This document shows, in pieces, positions 1-8,643 of a stretch of DNA of 64,000 nucleotides (the first letter of the stretch is position 1; every line of letters begins with the position of its first letter). The DNA comes from Oscillospiraceae bacterium (GTDB lineage: Bacteria; Bacillota; Clostridia; Oscillospirales; Oscillospiraceae). A program made the translations under genes and the position numbers. The notes under the pieces are model-generated. The model ran no database searches. It had not been told where the DNA came from and saw nothing but the letters and a program-made list of their open reading frames with translations. Location: positions 1 through 64,000 of the forward strand of contig JAFXTU010000040.1 in NCBI GenBank assembly GCA_017535635.1, in the 5' to 3' direction.

Positions 1-78
1 CATAGGACCGTTTCCGTGGAGGAGGCCATCTTCCTTTTACAACGGCAAGGCTATCTCGTGACGCCCAGCGCCACGTAG
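1..78 (+). CDS. C-terminal end of an unidentified protein (cut by window edge)
   Basis: An open frame enters from the left edge and ends at TAG (76-78). It encodes 25 residues ending ...LLQRQGYLVTPSAT. The codon usage fits a real coding end and no competing feature overlaps it. Too little is present to assign a family. Confidence 0.45.
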   Translation, partial: HRTVSVEEAIFLLQRQGYLVTPSAT

Positions 79-416
79 ATTATACCCCGCCCGCTTGCTC
101 TTGAAAAGTCCCTTTTTCCAGGGGCTGAGTTTTTTGCGCCTAATTTCGGTATGGTGCGCTGATTACAATGTTTCAACCTTCACGCTCCGATCATTAGATT
201 TTCTTCCTGTATATATTATACGCTGTCAGCCCTGTGTTTTCAACCTGTCGGGTCGGTATTATACGATGCTTCGTTGCCGCATGCTCCAACTTCTGTGTCC
301 CGCTCAACCATTGTTTGAATTCTTCAACTGAAATACAACTATTCGGTTATTGATAATCGCATTGTTTGTGCAATAATAGCATTGCGATCGCCAAATCATG
401 TATGGGAGGACTTCAA
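79..416. other. Intergenic region, AT-rich, no convincing gene
   Basis: This 338-base gap separates the left-edge gene tail from the XRE regulator. A 78-codon open frame at 95-331 lacks a ribosome binding site and has an implausible composition rich in Leu, Cys and Phe. The last 70 bases carry the likely promoter of the regulator. Confidence 0.6.
350..379 (+). promoter_or_regulatory. Candidate promoter of the XRE regulator
   Basis: TTGATA (350-355) is followed after 18 bases by TAATAG (374-379), about 40 bases upstream of the ATG at 417. Both boxes are near consensus and the spacing is acceptable. Confidence 0.4.
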
Positions 417-1529
417 ATGGATATCTGTTTATCGAACAAACTAAAAAGCTTGAGAGTGGAGAAAAAAGTTTCGCAGGAGAAGCTCGCTCAGTATCTGAAG
501 GTTTCTTTTCAGGCGGTTAGCAAATGGGAAAACGGAAACGCTTATCCGGACATCACGCTTTTGCCGGATATCGCGCGATTCTTCGGGGTCACAGTCGACG
601 AGTTGCTTTGCGTGGAACTGATTGATGAAAAACGGCTTTTCGAGGAGTATTCCGAAAAGGCTGTGGACTTGTTTCGATGCGGCAATAAGGCGGAGGCTCT
701 TGCGCTTTGGCAGGAGGCCTATCAGCGCATGCCGAACAACATCGACGTCAAAGAGATGCTGATGTCCTCCTATTTTGACGCCGACCGCAAGAAATACTTC
801 CATGAAATTTACGATCTTGCAACCGAGATCATCAACGGGAACGCCCAGGGAACAGCCGGTTCGATGTATTACAAGGGTCAGGCCATTTCGCAGCTCGCCC
901 GTGTTTTCGCGGAACGCGGTGAAATGGAAGAAGCGCAAAAATGGGCCGGGAAGTCGATTTCTGTCTTCAATTCCAGGGAGATCATCGAGGCGCATATCGA
1001 CAAAGGCAAGGACCTGATCCGAGATGTGGCGTTCTGTACCTATTGGTTCTTGGAGGAATTGTTTTTCTTTGCCTGTCGCATATGCGGTGATACCGGCTCG
1101 GAATCCAGTGACGATAACAAGCAGAATTGCTTTGAGACCGTGGCAAAAATCTATGAGACAGTTTATCAAAACGATGACGCGGGTTATGAACAGCTCCACC
1201 ATTTGTATATCCTTCACCAGGGACTTGCCGAATTCGAGGCGATGAAGCACGGTGACGAAGACACTATCAGATATCACCTGGAACGGGCGCTGGAATGTTG
1301 CAGGAGATCAATTTCGGTAAAGGAACACAGTCTTTCCCATCCCATGTTAGACGGTTTGCAGGTCTATAACGCTCCCAGCGATAAACAATCCATTATCCGA
1401 AGCTTATCAGATCGTTTGAAGCAGAGTGTATACGACCTGTATCGTCAGACGCCATGGTTTTCGACAATAGCGGCAACTACAAAGGATCTGTTGAAAGAAA
1501 TGCCGCGGGAGCTAATGTCATTTAGTTAA
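417..1529 (+). CDS. XRE-family transcriptional regulator with helical repeat C-terminus
   Basis: A 370-residue protein. The N-terminal ~65 residues form an XRE/Cro helix-turn-helix (KLKSLRVEKKVSQEKLAQYL, then VSKWENGNAYPD), the usual DNA-binding domain of this family. The remaining ~300 residues are predominantly alpha-helical with TPR-like character (CGNKAEALALWQEAYQRMP), suggesting a peptide- or partner-sensing module; that role is inferred. The ATG at 417 was chosen over an in-frame ATG at 366 because GGAGG (405-409) lies at the right distance and the HTH begins immediately. The gene stands alone, with no obvious adjacent target. Its base composition is lower in GC than the genes that follow. 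Confidence 0.8.
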   Translation: MDICLSNKLKSLRVEKKVSQEKLAQYLKVSFQAVSKWENGNAYPDITLLPDIARFFGVTVDELLCVELIDEKRLFEEYSEKAVDLFRCGNKAEALALWQEAYQRMPNNIDVKEMLMSSYFDADRKKYFHEIYDLATEIINGNAQGTAGSMYYKGQAISQLARVFAERGEMEEAQKWAGKSISVFNSREIIEAHIDKGKDLIRDVAFCTYWFLEELFFFACRICGDTGSESSDDNKQNCFETVAKIYETVYQNDDAGYEQLHHLYILHQGLAEFEAMKHGDEDTIRYHLERALECCRRSISVKEHSLSHPMLDGLQVYNAPSDKQSIIRSLSDRLKQSVYDLYRQTPWFSTIAATTKDLLKEMPRELMSFS

Positions 1530-1913
1530 AGCTCATGGGCGGGTATTATGGGGCTTACGCCCCATCGTTCTGCTGTCACAGAACGTCCCTCATCAGTCAC
1601 CTTCGGTGACTGCTTCCCCCAGGGGAAGCCAAAGGTGCAGATTTCAATGTTATCCAGTTTTTCTTTCCTCGTCCCGCCCGCAGGCGATTGCCTTCCCCTT
1701 TGGGGAAGGGGGACCGCGAAGCGGTGGATGAGGGCCGATGAGCAGCAGGGCTCTTAAGCATAATGACCATGCCGCAGGCGCTTCTCTCCTGAGTATCGGC
1801 AGAGAAACAAAACAAGGCGTTCAAAACCACTGTAAAGACCTAGGACGTGGGAGGCAATTATGCCTACCCACGCCCCGGTACTTCTCATTGAAAAAAGACC
1901 CTGAGATTACGCC
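1530..1913. other. Intergenic region containing a REP/MITE-like element
   Basis: The gap between the XRE gene and the convergent ABC transporter ATPase gene. Its left half is the inverted-repeat element annotated separately. Nothing recognisable was seen in 1735-1913. Confidence 0.6.
1587..1734. repeat. Small inverted-repeat (REP/MITE-like) element
   Basis: The element begins CCCTCATC and ends GATGAGGG, a perfect 8-base inverted terminus. Internally it has TCACCTTCGGTGA and paired CTTCCCC/GGGGAAG arms. It encodes no protein. Such short folded palindromic elements are common between genes in Oscillospirales. A related GTCATTGCGAG/CTCGCAATGAC element lies at 29177-29314. Confidence 0.65.
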
Positions 1914-2669
1914 CTATCCCTCCAGTTTGTTCAAAAACGCTCTCGTCCGGGCGTGGGAGGGGTCGTCGATGATGCCGGGGCCCCCCTCCTCCACGATGAC
2001 GCCCCCGTCCATGAAGATCACGTGGTCCGCCACCAGCTTGGCGAAGTTCATCTCGTGGGTAACGATCACCATGGTCATTTTCTCCTCCGCCAGGGCCCGG
2101 ATCACCTTCAGGACCTCGGCGGTGAGCTCCGGGTCCAGGGCGCTGGTGGGCTCGTCGAAGAAGAGGACCTTGGGATTCATGGCGAGGGCCCGGGCGATGG
2201 CCACCCGCTGCTGCTGCCCGCCGGAGAGCTGGCAGGGGTAGTTGGCGGCATGGTCCTCCAGGCCCATGCGCCGGAGCAGGGCCACGGCCTCCTCCTCCAC
2301 CTCTTTCTTGTTCCGGCCCAGGACGTGGACCGGCGCGTCCATCACGTTCCGGAGAACGGAAAAATGGGGGAAGAGGTTGAAGTTCTGGAACACCAGGCCG
2401 AAGCAGCTCCGCACCTCCCGGAGGACCTGGGCGGAAGCGTACTTCGCCTTCCCCCCCTCCTCCCAGGCGGCGGTCTTGTCCAGATAGGTGACGCTCCCCC
2501 CGTCGATGGTCTCCAGCAGGGTGGCGCAGCGCAGGAGGGTGCTCTTGCCGGAGCCGGAGGGGCCGATGATGGCCGTGACCTGGCCCTCCGCCACGGAGAG
2601 GGAGATGTCCTTCAATACCTCCCGCTCCCCGAAGGACTTGCGGATGTTCTGCATGGAAAGTATGTTCAT
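1914..2669 (-). CDS. Polar amino-acid ABC transporter, ATP-binding protein
   Basis: A 251-residue cytoplasmic ATPase of the GlnQ/HisP/ArtP type that powers uptake of a polar amino acid. Visible motifs are Walker A (GPSGSGKST, ~residues 37-45), the Q-loop, the ABC signature [15 protein letters not shown], Walker B with [14 protein letters not shown] and the H-loop (VTHEMNFA). Length matches the family. It is the last gene of a three-gene minus-strand operon (binding protein, permease, ATPase) and starts 12 bases after the permease stop. The substrate cannot be told from the ATPase. Confidence 0.93.
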   Translation of the reverse strand: MNILSMQNIRKSFGEREVLKDISLSVAEGQVTAIIGPSGSGKSTLLRCATLLETIDGGSVTYLDKTAAWEEGGKAKYASAQVLREVRSCFGLVFQNFNLFPHFSVLRNVMDAPVHVLGRNKKEVEEEAVALLRRMGLEDHAANYPCQLSGGQQQRVAIARALAMNPKVLFFDEPTSALDPELTAEVLKVIRALAEEKMTMVIVTHEMNFAKLVADHVIFMDGGVIVEEGGPGIIDDPSHARTRAFLNKLEG

Positions 2670-2681
2670 CCCCGCACCCCC

Positions 2682-3332
2682 TTAATTGTAGTAGGCCAGG
2701 CGCTTTTCGCAGCGCTCCATGAGAAAGGCCACGATGAAGTTGAAAACGTAGTAGAAAACGCCGGCAATGACGAAGGGCATCAGGGTGGACTGGGAGGAGG
2801 CGATCTTCTTGGCCAGGGTGAACATCTCCGAATAGGAGATGGCGAAGGCCAGGGAGGTATCCTTCACCAGGGTGATCATCTCGTTGGTCACCGCCGGGAG
2901 GATGCGCTTCACCACCTGGGGCAGGATGATGGTGAGGAAGGTCCTGGAGCGGGAATAGCCCAGCACGTGGGCCGCCTCCCGCTGGCCCTGGGGGATCCCC
3001 TCGATGCCGCCCCGGTAGATCTCCGCAAAGTAGGCGGCGTAGTTCAGGATGAAGCCGATGACCACCGCCACGAAACGGTAGCTGCTGCCGGTGGGGATGC
3101 GGAAGAGGTAGTAGGGGCCGAAGAAGACCACCAGGAGCTGGAGCATCAGCGGCGTTCCCCGCATGACGGAGATGTAGAATTTCACGATGAGCTGCAGGGG
3201 CTTCACCCGGGACATGCGGCCGAAGGCCACCAGCAGCCCCAGGGGCAGCGCCCCCGCCAGGGTACAGACGTAGATCAGGATGGACTTGCCCATGCCGTCG
3301 GCCAGGGTCTGCACCATCGTCCAAAGGGCCAT
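2682..3332 (-). CDS. Polar amino-acid ABC transporter, permease (HisM/GlnP family)
   Basis: A 216-residue integral membrane protein with about five hydrophobic helices. It carries the family's cytoplasmic EAA-type loop (EAAHVLGYSRSRTFLTIILP), which docks onto the ATPase. A consensus AAAGGAG site precedes the ATG. It lies between the binding-protein gene and the ATPase gene. Only one permease is present, so the channel is presumably a homodimer (inference from family architecture). Confidence 0.92.
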   Translation of the reverse strand: MALWTMVQTLADGMGKSILIYVCTLAGALPLGLLVAFGRMSRVKPLQLIVKFYISVMRGTPLMLQLLVVFFGPYYLFRIPTGSSYRFVAVVIGFILNYAAYFAEIYRGGIEGIPQGQREAAHVLGYSRSRTFLTIILPQVVKRILPAVTNEMITLVKDTSLAFAISYSEMFTLAKKIASSQSTLMPFVIAGVFYYVFNFIVAFLMERCEKRLAYYN

Positions 3333-3366
3333 AGGGTTTTCTCCTTTATTCTAAAGACGCCCGGCC

Positions 3367-3392
3367 GCAGCGCCGGGACTTCCCGGCGCTGC
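3367..3392 (-). terminator. Intercistronic stem-loop between binding protein and permease
   Basis: A perfect 12-base stem, GCAGCGCCGGGA (3367-3378) pairing with TCCCGGCGCTGC (3381-3392). It sits in the 77-base gap after the binding-protein stop and is not followed by a T-run. Stem-loops at this place in ABC operons usually stabilise or attenuate the transcript so that binding protein is made in excess of permease. Confidence 0.7.
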
Positions 3393-3409
3393 GGCACAGC
3401 GGGTTTTCC

Positions 3410-5047
3410 TTATCCGATCAGGGTCACGTTTTCCTTCACAAGGCCGTAGGGAACGTACTTGTCCGCGATGGAGGCCATGGTCCCGTCGGCGGCGATGGAG
3501 AGCACCGTGTTCCACACGGTGTCCCGCAGTTCCTCGTTGCCCGCAAGGAAACCGATGCCGTAGGTCTCCACATTCACCGGCTCGTCCAGGATGACGAAGT
3601 CCCCGCTCTTATTCTGCATATTGTAGTTGGCCACGCCCACGTCCGCCACCACGGCGTCCACGGTGCCCATGCCCAGCTCCATGAAGGCGTTGTTGTAGTC
3701 CGAGCTCTCCAGGAGCTCAGCAAAGGAGGCCAGCAGCTCCGGCCGCTCCTCCAGGGCAGTGACGCCGGAGGAGGCCGCCTGGGTGATGACGCTCTTCCCC
3801 GCCAGGTCGTCCAGGGAAGTGATGCCGCTGTCGGCCCGGACCACCACCACCACGGAGCTGTCGTAGTAGGCAGGGCTCCAGGTGTAGGCGTTCTCGCGCC
3901 CTTCGATGGTAAAGCCGTTCCAGATGCAGTCGATGCTGCCGGAACTCAGCTCCGCGTCCTTGAAGTCCCAGTTGATGGGCTGGGCCACGAAGGTCCATCC
4001 CAGCCGGTCGCAGACCTCCTCCGCCACGGCCAGGTCGAAGCCGTCGTAGCTGCCGTCACCCGCGATGAAGCCGAAGGGCGGGAACTCCGCGTCGAAGCCC
4101 ACGATAAAGGTCCGCCACGCCACGGTCTCCGCGCTGGGGGCGGGGACGATGTGGATCACGTTCTCCTTCACAAGGCCGTAGGGAACATACTTGTCTGCGA
4201 GAGTGGCCAGGGTCCCGTCGGCGGCAAGGCTGATGTACTCGTCCCAGACCTCCAGCATGAGCTCTTCGTTCCCCTTGAGGAAGCCGATGCCGTAGGTCTC
4301 CACGCTCACCGGCTCGTCCAGGATCACATAGTCGCCGCTCTTATTCTGCATGTTGTACTCGGCCACGCCCACGTCCGCCACCACGGCGTCCACGGTGCCC
4401 ATGCCCAGCTCCATGAAGGCGTTGTTGTAGTCCGCGCTCTCCAGGAGCTCGGCGAAGGTGGCCGTCAGCTCCGGGTTCCCCTCCAGGGCGGAGAGGCCGG
4501 AGGAGGCCGCCTGGGTGATGACGCTCTTGCCGGCCAGATCCGCCAGAGACTTGATGCCGCTGTCGGCCCGGACCACCACCACCACCGAGCTGTCATAGTA
4601 GGCGGGGCTCCAGGTATAGGCGTCCTCCCGGCCTTCGATGGTGAAGCCGTTCCAGATGCAGTCGATGCTGCCGGAACTCAGCTCCGCGTCCTTGAAGTCC
4701 CAGTTGATGGGCTGGGCCACAAAGGTCCATCCCTTCCTGGCACAGATCTCCGCCGCCGCGGCCAGGTCGAAGCCGTCGTAAGAGCCGTCGTCCGCGATGA
4801 AGCCGAAGGGCGGGAACTCCGCGTCGAAGCCTACGGTAAAGGTCCTTCCCCCGGCGGGAGCCTCCGGGGCGGGTTCCCCGCCGGGAGCGGGCTCCGCGGG
4901 GGCCGCGCTTTCCGGAGCCGGGGCCGCCGAAGCAGGGGCCGCAGGAGCGTTGGTTGCCGGGGCGGGCTCGGCAGGCTTATCGGCGCAGCCCGCAAGGCAC
5001 AGTGCCAGCAGCGCCAGGGCCAGCACCAGGGCAAGTGTTTTTTTCAT
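3410..5047 (-). CDS. Amino-acid-binding lipoprotein with two tandem solute-binding domains
   Basis: A 545-residue lipoprotein. The start at 5047 (MKKTLALVLALALL) is preceded by GGAGGAAC. The signal peptide ends at a lipobox (LCLAGC), so the mature protein is anchored to the outer face of the membrane by its N-terminal Cys. An Ala/Pro/Glu-rich linker follows. Two copies of an extracellular solute-binding family 3 domain come next, each ~230 residues and each opening with R-T-F-x-V-G-F-D-A-E-F-P-P-F-G-F. The copies are nearly identical for long stretches (WDFKDAELSSGSIDCIWNGF occurs in both). Usual family members have one such domain (~260 residues). It heads the operon with the permease and ATPase. 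Confidence 0.92.
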   Translation of the reverse strand: MKKTLALVLALALLALCLAGCADKPAEPAPATNAPAAPASAAPAPESAAPAEPAPGGEPAPEAPAGGRTFTVGFDAEFPPFGFIADDGSYDGFDLAAAAEICARKGWTFVAQPINWDFKDAELSSGSIDCIWNGFTIEGREDAYTWSPAYYDSSVVVVVRADSGIKSLADLAGKSVITQAASSGLSALEGNPELTATFAELLESADYNNAFMELGMGTVDAVVADVGVAEYNMQNKSGDYVILDEPVSVETYGIGFLKGNEELMLEVWDEYISLAADGTLATLADKYVPYGLVKENVIHIVPAPSAETVAWRTFIVGFDAEFPPFGFIAGDGSYDGFDLAVAEEVCDRLGWTFVAQPINWDFKDAELSSGSIDCIWNGFTIEGRENAYTWSPAYYDSSVVVVVRADSGITSLDDLAGKSVITQAASSGVTALEERPELLASFAELLESSDYNNAFMELGMGTVDAVVADVGVANYNMQNKSGDFVILDEPVNVETYGIGFLAGNEELRDTVWNTVLSIAADGTMASIADKYVPYGLVKENVTLIG

Positions 5048-5244
5048 GTTCAGGTTCCTCCAAACAGTATTATTTCTCCATTTCAAAGGATATCACTTTA
5101 TCGAATAAAATCAAGAGTTTTTTCCTCTCTCCCGGCTTTTTTCCTTTCCAATCCGGTGATTTTTCCCAAAAGCGGGTGGAAACCGGCGGCGGGATATGGT
5201 AGGATTGTACCAAGAGATCAAAAACATCGGAAAGGAGCCAAGTT

Positions 5245-6759
5245 ATGCAGCTGGATTTGAAAAAGCTGGCCTTCGGCCAGTATCTCAGCCGCCACCTTCT
5301 CTTTGAAGAGGCGGATCCCCTGGGAAGGGGCTGGGAAAAGGGTCTCTACCTGGGCCTCGCCTCGGAGAGCAGCAGTATGTTCGCCGGGGCCTCCGCCCGC
5401 AGCGCCGGGTTCATCCGTCTGAAGGACGCCTCCGGCGGGGAATTCTCTGCGGAGGCGGGCCCCGCCTCCGTCCTTCTCACCAGTCCCCAGGGGGAAGTGA
5501 AGCTGGCCATCGACGGGCCGGCCCTGCTCCTGAAGGGGACGGCGGGACTCAGCATGGTGGTGCGCCTGGGCTTCGGCGAGACGGTGAGCCGCACGAAGCG
5601 GGGCTATGAGCTGAACATGGGCCCCACCCGCTACATCATCGCCGTGCAGAAGGGCAAGGCCGACCTGGAGGTGGGCTGGGACCTGGTGGGCCTCCACAGC
5701 ACCGACCCGGTCATCACCCTCACCCCGGAGGACGGGGTGCTGGAGGCGGTGTTCTGGGACAGCACCACCGCCTATGATCTGCCGGAGATCGCCCCGGACG
5801 TGGACGCCGCGGCGAAGAAGGCGGAGACGGCCTTCCAGGACTTCCTGGGCCGCTTGAAGGGCAAGAATGAGCTGTTTGCCTACGTCCTCTGGCTGAACTT
5901 CCAGACCCGGAAGGGCGCAGCGCTCCTCACGGCAAACAAGATCGGGGACATCCGGGCCGTCAGCATGGAGCAGGCCATCGCCGCCCTGGCCCTCAAGGCC
6001 CCGGAAGCGGCGGAGCTCGTCAGCGCGGTTCTCGGCCTCATGACCCCCGGCGGGATGGTCCCCGCCTGGGTGAAGGGGGACACGGTGCTGCCGGAATCCG
6101 CGCCTCCCCTTTGGGGACTCCCCCTCTGCCGCGCCTTCGCCGGGGGCGGCATCGACGCCGTTCCCGCCGAAAAGCTGGCGGCGCTCTACGCCCTGCTGGA
6201 CAAGGCCGTGGGCTGGTGGGTGAAGAACCGCAGCCTGCCGGAGGGGGCCTTCTTCTACGCCTACCCCCATGAGAGCGGCTTCGACGGGAAGCCCGCACTG
6301 CCCATGGGCGCGCCCGCCGTCTCCCCCGACCTCTGCCTCTGGATGGCCCTGAACGCCCGGGCCCTGGAATCCATGGCGGTGAAGCTGGGCCTCAGCAAGG
6401 AGGCGGAAAACTGGGCCGCCCTGGCCCAGGGGCAGCTGGAATGCCTCGCCTCCCTCTGGAAGGACGGCGGCTTTGTCTGCCGCAGCGCCGTGGACGGCGC
6501 GGAGGCGGCCTGCCCCGCCGGACTCGGCCTGCTGCCCCTCCTGCTGGGAGACGCCGCGCCGGACTGCGCCGCCCTGGAGAAGGCGGCGGGAGACGCCGGA
6601 AAGCTGGACGCTCTGCTGAGCGCCCTCATCGCCCTGGGCTCCCCCGCCCTCGCGGAAAAAGCCCTGGCCGCCGGAGCGGAAAAGCCGGACGCCCTCAGCG
6701 GGGGCGCCTGCAGCCCGGTCCTCTGCGCCCTGGGCCTGGCCCTGGAAGAAAGGAGCTGA
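5245..6759 (+). CDS. Glycoside-hydrolase-like (alpha/alpha)6-barrel paralogue, C-terminally shorter
   Basis: A 504-residue protein, probably cytoplasmic because no signal peptide is visible. It has an N-terminal beta-rich part (~1-190) and a helical part that parallels the next gene. Its HESGFDGK (342-349) corresponds to NDSGWDDA in the neighbour. It ends about 90 residues earlier in the alignable barrel and lacks the neighbour's C-terminal GWPWSGW segment. The start is supported by AAAGGAG at 5231-5237. It is followed after 6 bases by its paralogue, so the two are co-transcribed and may form a heteromer or a regulatory/catalytic pair (inference). No exact family name can be given. Confidence 0.6.
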   Translation: MQLDLKKLAFGQYLSRHLLFEEADPLGRGWEKGLYLGLASESSSMFAGASARSAGFIRLKDASGGEFSAEAGPASVLLTSPQGEVKLAIDGPALLLKGTAGLSMVVRLGFGETVSRTKRGYELNMGPTRYIIAVQKGKADLEVGWDLVGLHSTDPVITLTPEDGVLEAVFWDSTTAYDLPEIAPDVDAAAKKAETAFQDFLGRLKGKNELFAYVLWLNFQTRKGAALLTANKIGDIRAVSMEQAIAALALKAPEAAELVSAVLGLMTPGGMVPAWVKGDTVLPESAPPLWGLPLCRAFAGGGIDAVPAEKLAALYALLDKAVGWWVKNRSLPEGAFFYAYPHESGFDGKPALPMGAPAVSPDLCLWMALNARALESMAVKLGLSKEAENWAALAQGQLECLASLWKDGGFVCRSAVDGAEAACPAGLGLLPLLLGDAAPDCAALEKAAGDAGKLDALLSALIALGSPALAEKALAAGAEKPDALSGGACSPVLCALGLALEERS

Positions 6760-6765
6760 CGGGAA

Positions 6766-8580
6766 ATGTTCGGAAGCGGAACCAAATTCGACCTGACCCA
6801 CGCGGTCTACGCCCGGGAGGGCAGCGCGTTCTTCCTCATTGAAAACTATTACAGCCACCTGCTGCAGCTCAGCAGCTACAAGCCCGGCGCCTGGATGGAC
6901 TCCAATCCCTTCCTCTTCTCCCTGCGCACCTGGGCCGGGGGGCGGGAGGTGAGCTACTCCTACCGGGGCGACCCCGGCTCCATCCTCCTCACCGTGCCCC
7001 AGGGGCAGGTGGAGATGATCTTCACCTACGACGAATATATGCGCGTCCTGGGCTGCGGCGGCCTGAGCCTCAGCCTGGAGGCGGCCCCCTACAAGCCCCA
7101 GACGGGGCTGAACGCCGCCGGAGCCTGCCACGGGGTGGTCCAGCTCCCCGACGGCAGCACGGAAGTGACCTACGGCACCTACGGCAAGCTGCGCTTCCGC
7201 CCCCTGAAGGGGAGCGTGAAGCTCCAAAGCGTCCTGAACCCCGACGGGAGCTTCCAGAGCCTGCTTCTCTGCCTGCAGCCCGACGGGAACGGGGAGCTGG
7301 ACTTCGCCGTCCACGAGGCCATGACCGAGTTCGGGGACTTCCCGGAAGCCTACCCCGACCCCGCGGTACTGCGGCAGGACGGCTTCGACCGCTTTGAAGA
7401 GTTCAAGAAGGTCTACCGCAAGCCTGCCAAGGGCTTCGAGGAGCTCTTCGAGTACGCCGCCCACACCTGCTGGGCCCGGCGCACCAAGCCGGGAGCGGGC
7501 GGCATCTACCAGAGCCCCATGATCCTCATGCACTACGAATACCTGGGAGAGGCCTTCTCCTGGCAGCAGAGCTACCACGGCATGAGCATGATGGGAGACC
7601 CGGCCGAGGGCTGGCGGATGATCTGCACCATGTTCGAGTACCAGAATCCCCGGACGGGGCAGCTCCCCGGCAACGTGGGCTTTTTGAGCTGCAACGCGGG
7701 CATCCAGCCCCCCATCCAGGGCTTCGCCCTGGACTGGCTCATCCAGAAGTGCGGGGACAGCTTCCTCACGGAAGCCGAGTGCGCCAAGATGTACCCCAAG
7801 TTCGCCAAGTGGGCGGAATTCTGGGTGACCTACCGCTCCGCCGGGCGGGGGGACGACGTGACCATGATCGACAGCCCCAACGACTCCGGCTGGGACGATG
7901 CCACCATCTTCAAGGACGGCTTCCCCACCGTGAACCCGGACCTGATCGCCTTTATGATCGACCTGCTCTGGGCCACGGGCCGCCTGGCGGAGGGCTGCGG
8001 CAAAACCGAGGAGGCGGAGAGCTGGTACGCCCGGAGCGATAAGCTCCTGAAAACCCTCATTGAAGAGTTCTGGGACGGGGACAAGTTCGTCACCTACCAC
8101 AACGGCAAGCCGGTGGACAGCCTGTCCGTCGCCTCCTACCAGCCCATCCTCCTGGGGAAGAAGCTGCCCCAGAAGATCATCGACCGGATTGCCCAGCAGC
8201 TCACCGAGGAGGGCCACTTCCTCACGGAGATCGGCCTTGCCTCCGAGAGCCTCCGAAGCGCCGACAGTAACTACGGCACCAGCACCTTCGTCCACGGGCG
8301 GGTGGTGGCCCCGGTGCAGGCCTTCATGTGCTGCGGCCTGAACCTGGCCGGAAAGAAGAAGGAGGCCGCCCTCATCGCCCGGCGCTTCGCCCAGGTGAGC
8401 CAGGAGCGGGGCTGCATCCTGGGCTTCCCGCCCCGGACGGACGTCTACCCCGCCACGGGGAAGCCGGTGTACATCGCTCCCGGCCCCGTGGCCTCCGACG
8501 GCTGGCCCTGGTCCGGCTGGAACGCCTGCAACTGCCTGACCCTGATCACCCAGGTCATCCCCGAGGGGGAAGAAGAATAA
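6766..8580 (+). CDS. Putative glycoside hydrolase, (alpha/alpha)6-barrel (GH63/MGH1-like)
   Basis: A 604-residue protein without a signal peptide. Residues ~1-210 look like a beta-sandwich N-domain. From ~230 a helical toroid begins, with NDSGWDDA at 372-379, resembling the S-G-W-D acid-containing motif of GH63/mannosylglycerate-hydrolase-like enzymes. Later come the Trp/Gly-rich HGRVVAPVQAF and GWPWSGWN segments. The family cleaves alpha-linked oligosaccharides; the actual substrate is unknown. It is translationally close to the shorter paralogue upstream and ends at a strong terminator. Assignment rests on motif resemblance and could also fit an amylo-glucosidase-like or trehalase-like branch. 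Confidence 0.6.
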   Translation: MFGSGTKFDLTHAVYAREGSAFFLIENYYSHLLQLSSYKPGAWMDSNPFLFSLRTWAGGREVSYSYRGDPGSILLTVPQGQVEMIFTYDEYMRVLGCGGLSLSLEAAPYKPQTGLNAAGACHGVVQLPDGSTEVTYGTYGKLRFRPLKGSVKLQSVLNPDGSFQSLLLCLQPDGNGELDFAVHEAMTEFGDFPEAYPDPAVLRQDGFDRFEEFKKVYRKPAKGFEELFEYAAHTCWARRTKPGAGGIYQSPMILMHYEYLGEAFSWQQSYHGMSMMGDPAEGWRMICTMFEYQNPRTGQLPGNVGFLSCNAGIQPPIQGFALDWLIQKCGDSFLTEAECAKMYPKFAKWAEFWVTYRSAGRGDDVTMIDSPNDSGWDDATIFKDGFPTVNPDLIAFMIDLLWATGRLAEGCGKTEEAESWYARSDKLLKTLIEEFWDGDKFVTYHNGKPVDSLSVASYQPILLGKKLPQKIIDRIAQQLTEEGHFLTEIGLASESLRSADSNYGTSTFVHGRVVAPVQAFMCCGLNLAGKKKEAALIARRFAQVSQERGCILGFPPRTDVYPATGKPVYIAPGPVASDGWPWSGWNACNCLTLITQVIPEGEEE

Positions 8581-8599
8581 ATCACGCAAGACACAGCAG

Positions 8600-8625
8600 C
8601 ACCCCGCCGCGTTCGCGGCGGGGTG
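8600..8625. terminator. Bidirectional hairpin terminator
   Basis: A 12-base perfect stem, CACCCCGCCGCG (8600-8611) with CGCGGCGGGGTG (8614-8625). Outer arms ATCACGC/GCGTGAT extend it. It lies between the convergent hydrolase-like gene and the CvpA-type gene and can serve both strands. Confidence 0.8.
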
Positions 8626-8643
8626 CGTGATTTCGTTATTCCG

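Noticed and set aside
95..331. 78-codon plus-strand frame
   Set aside because: No ribosome binding site, odd composition and no family resemblance.
1885..3324. Long minus-strand open frame of 479 codons in another frame over the ABC transporter
   Set aside because: Arg/Gly/Pro-rich composition typical of an antisense or shifted frame over GC-rich genes; the ATPase and permease frames carry all family motifs.
5218..8589. Minus-strand open frame of 1123 codons
   Set aside because: It is the antisense of the two hydrolase-like genes; low-complexity Gly/Ala/Val/His composition, no start signals, no motifs.
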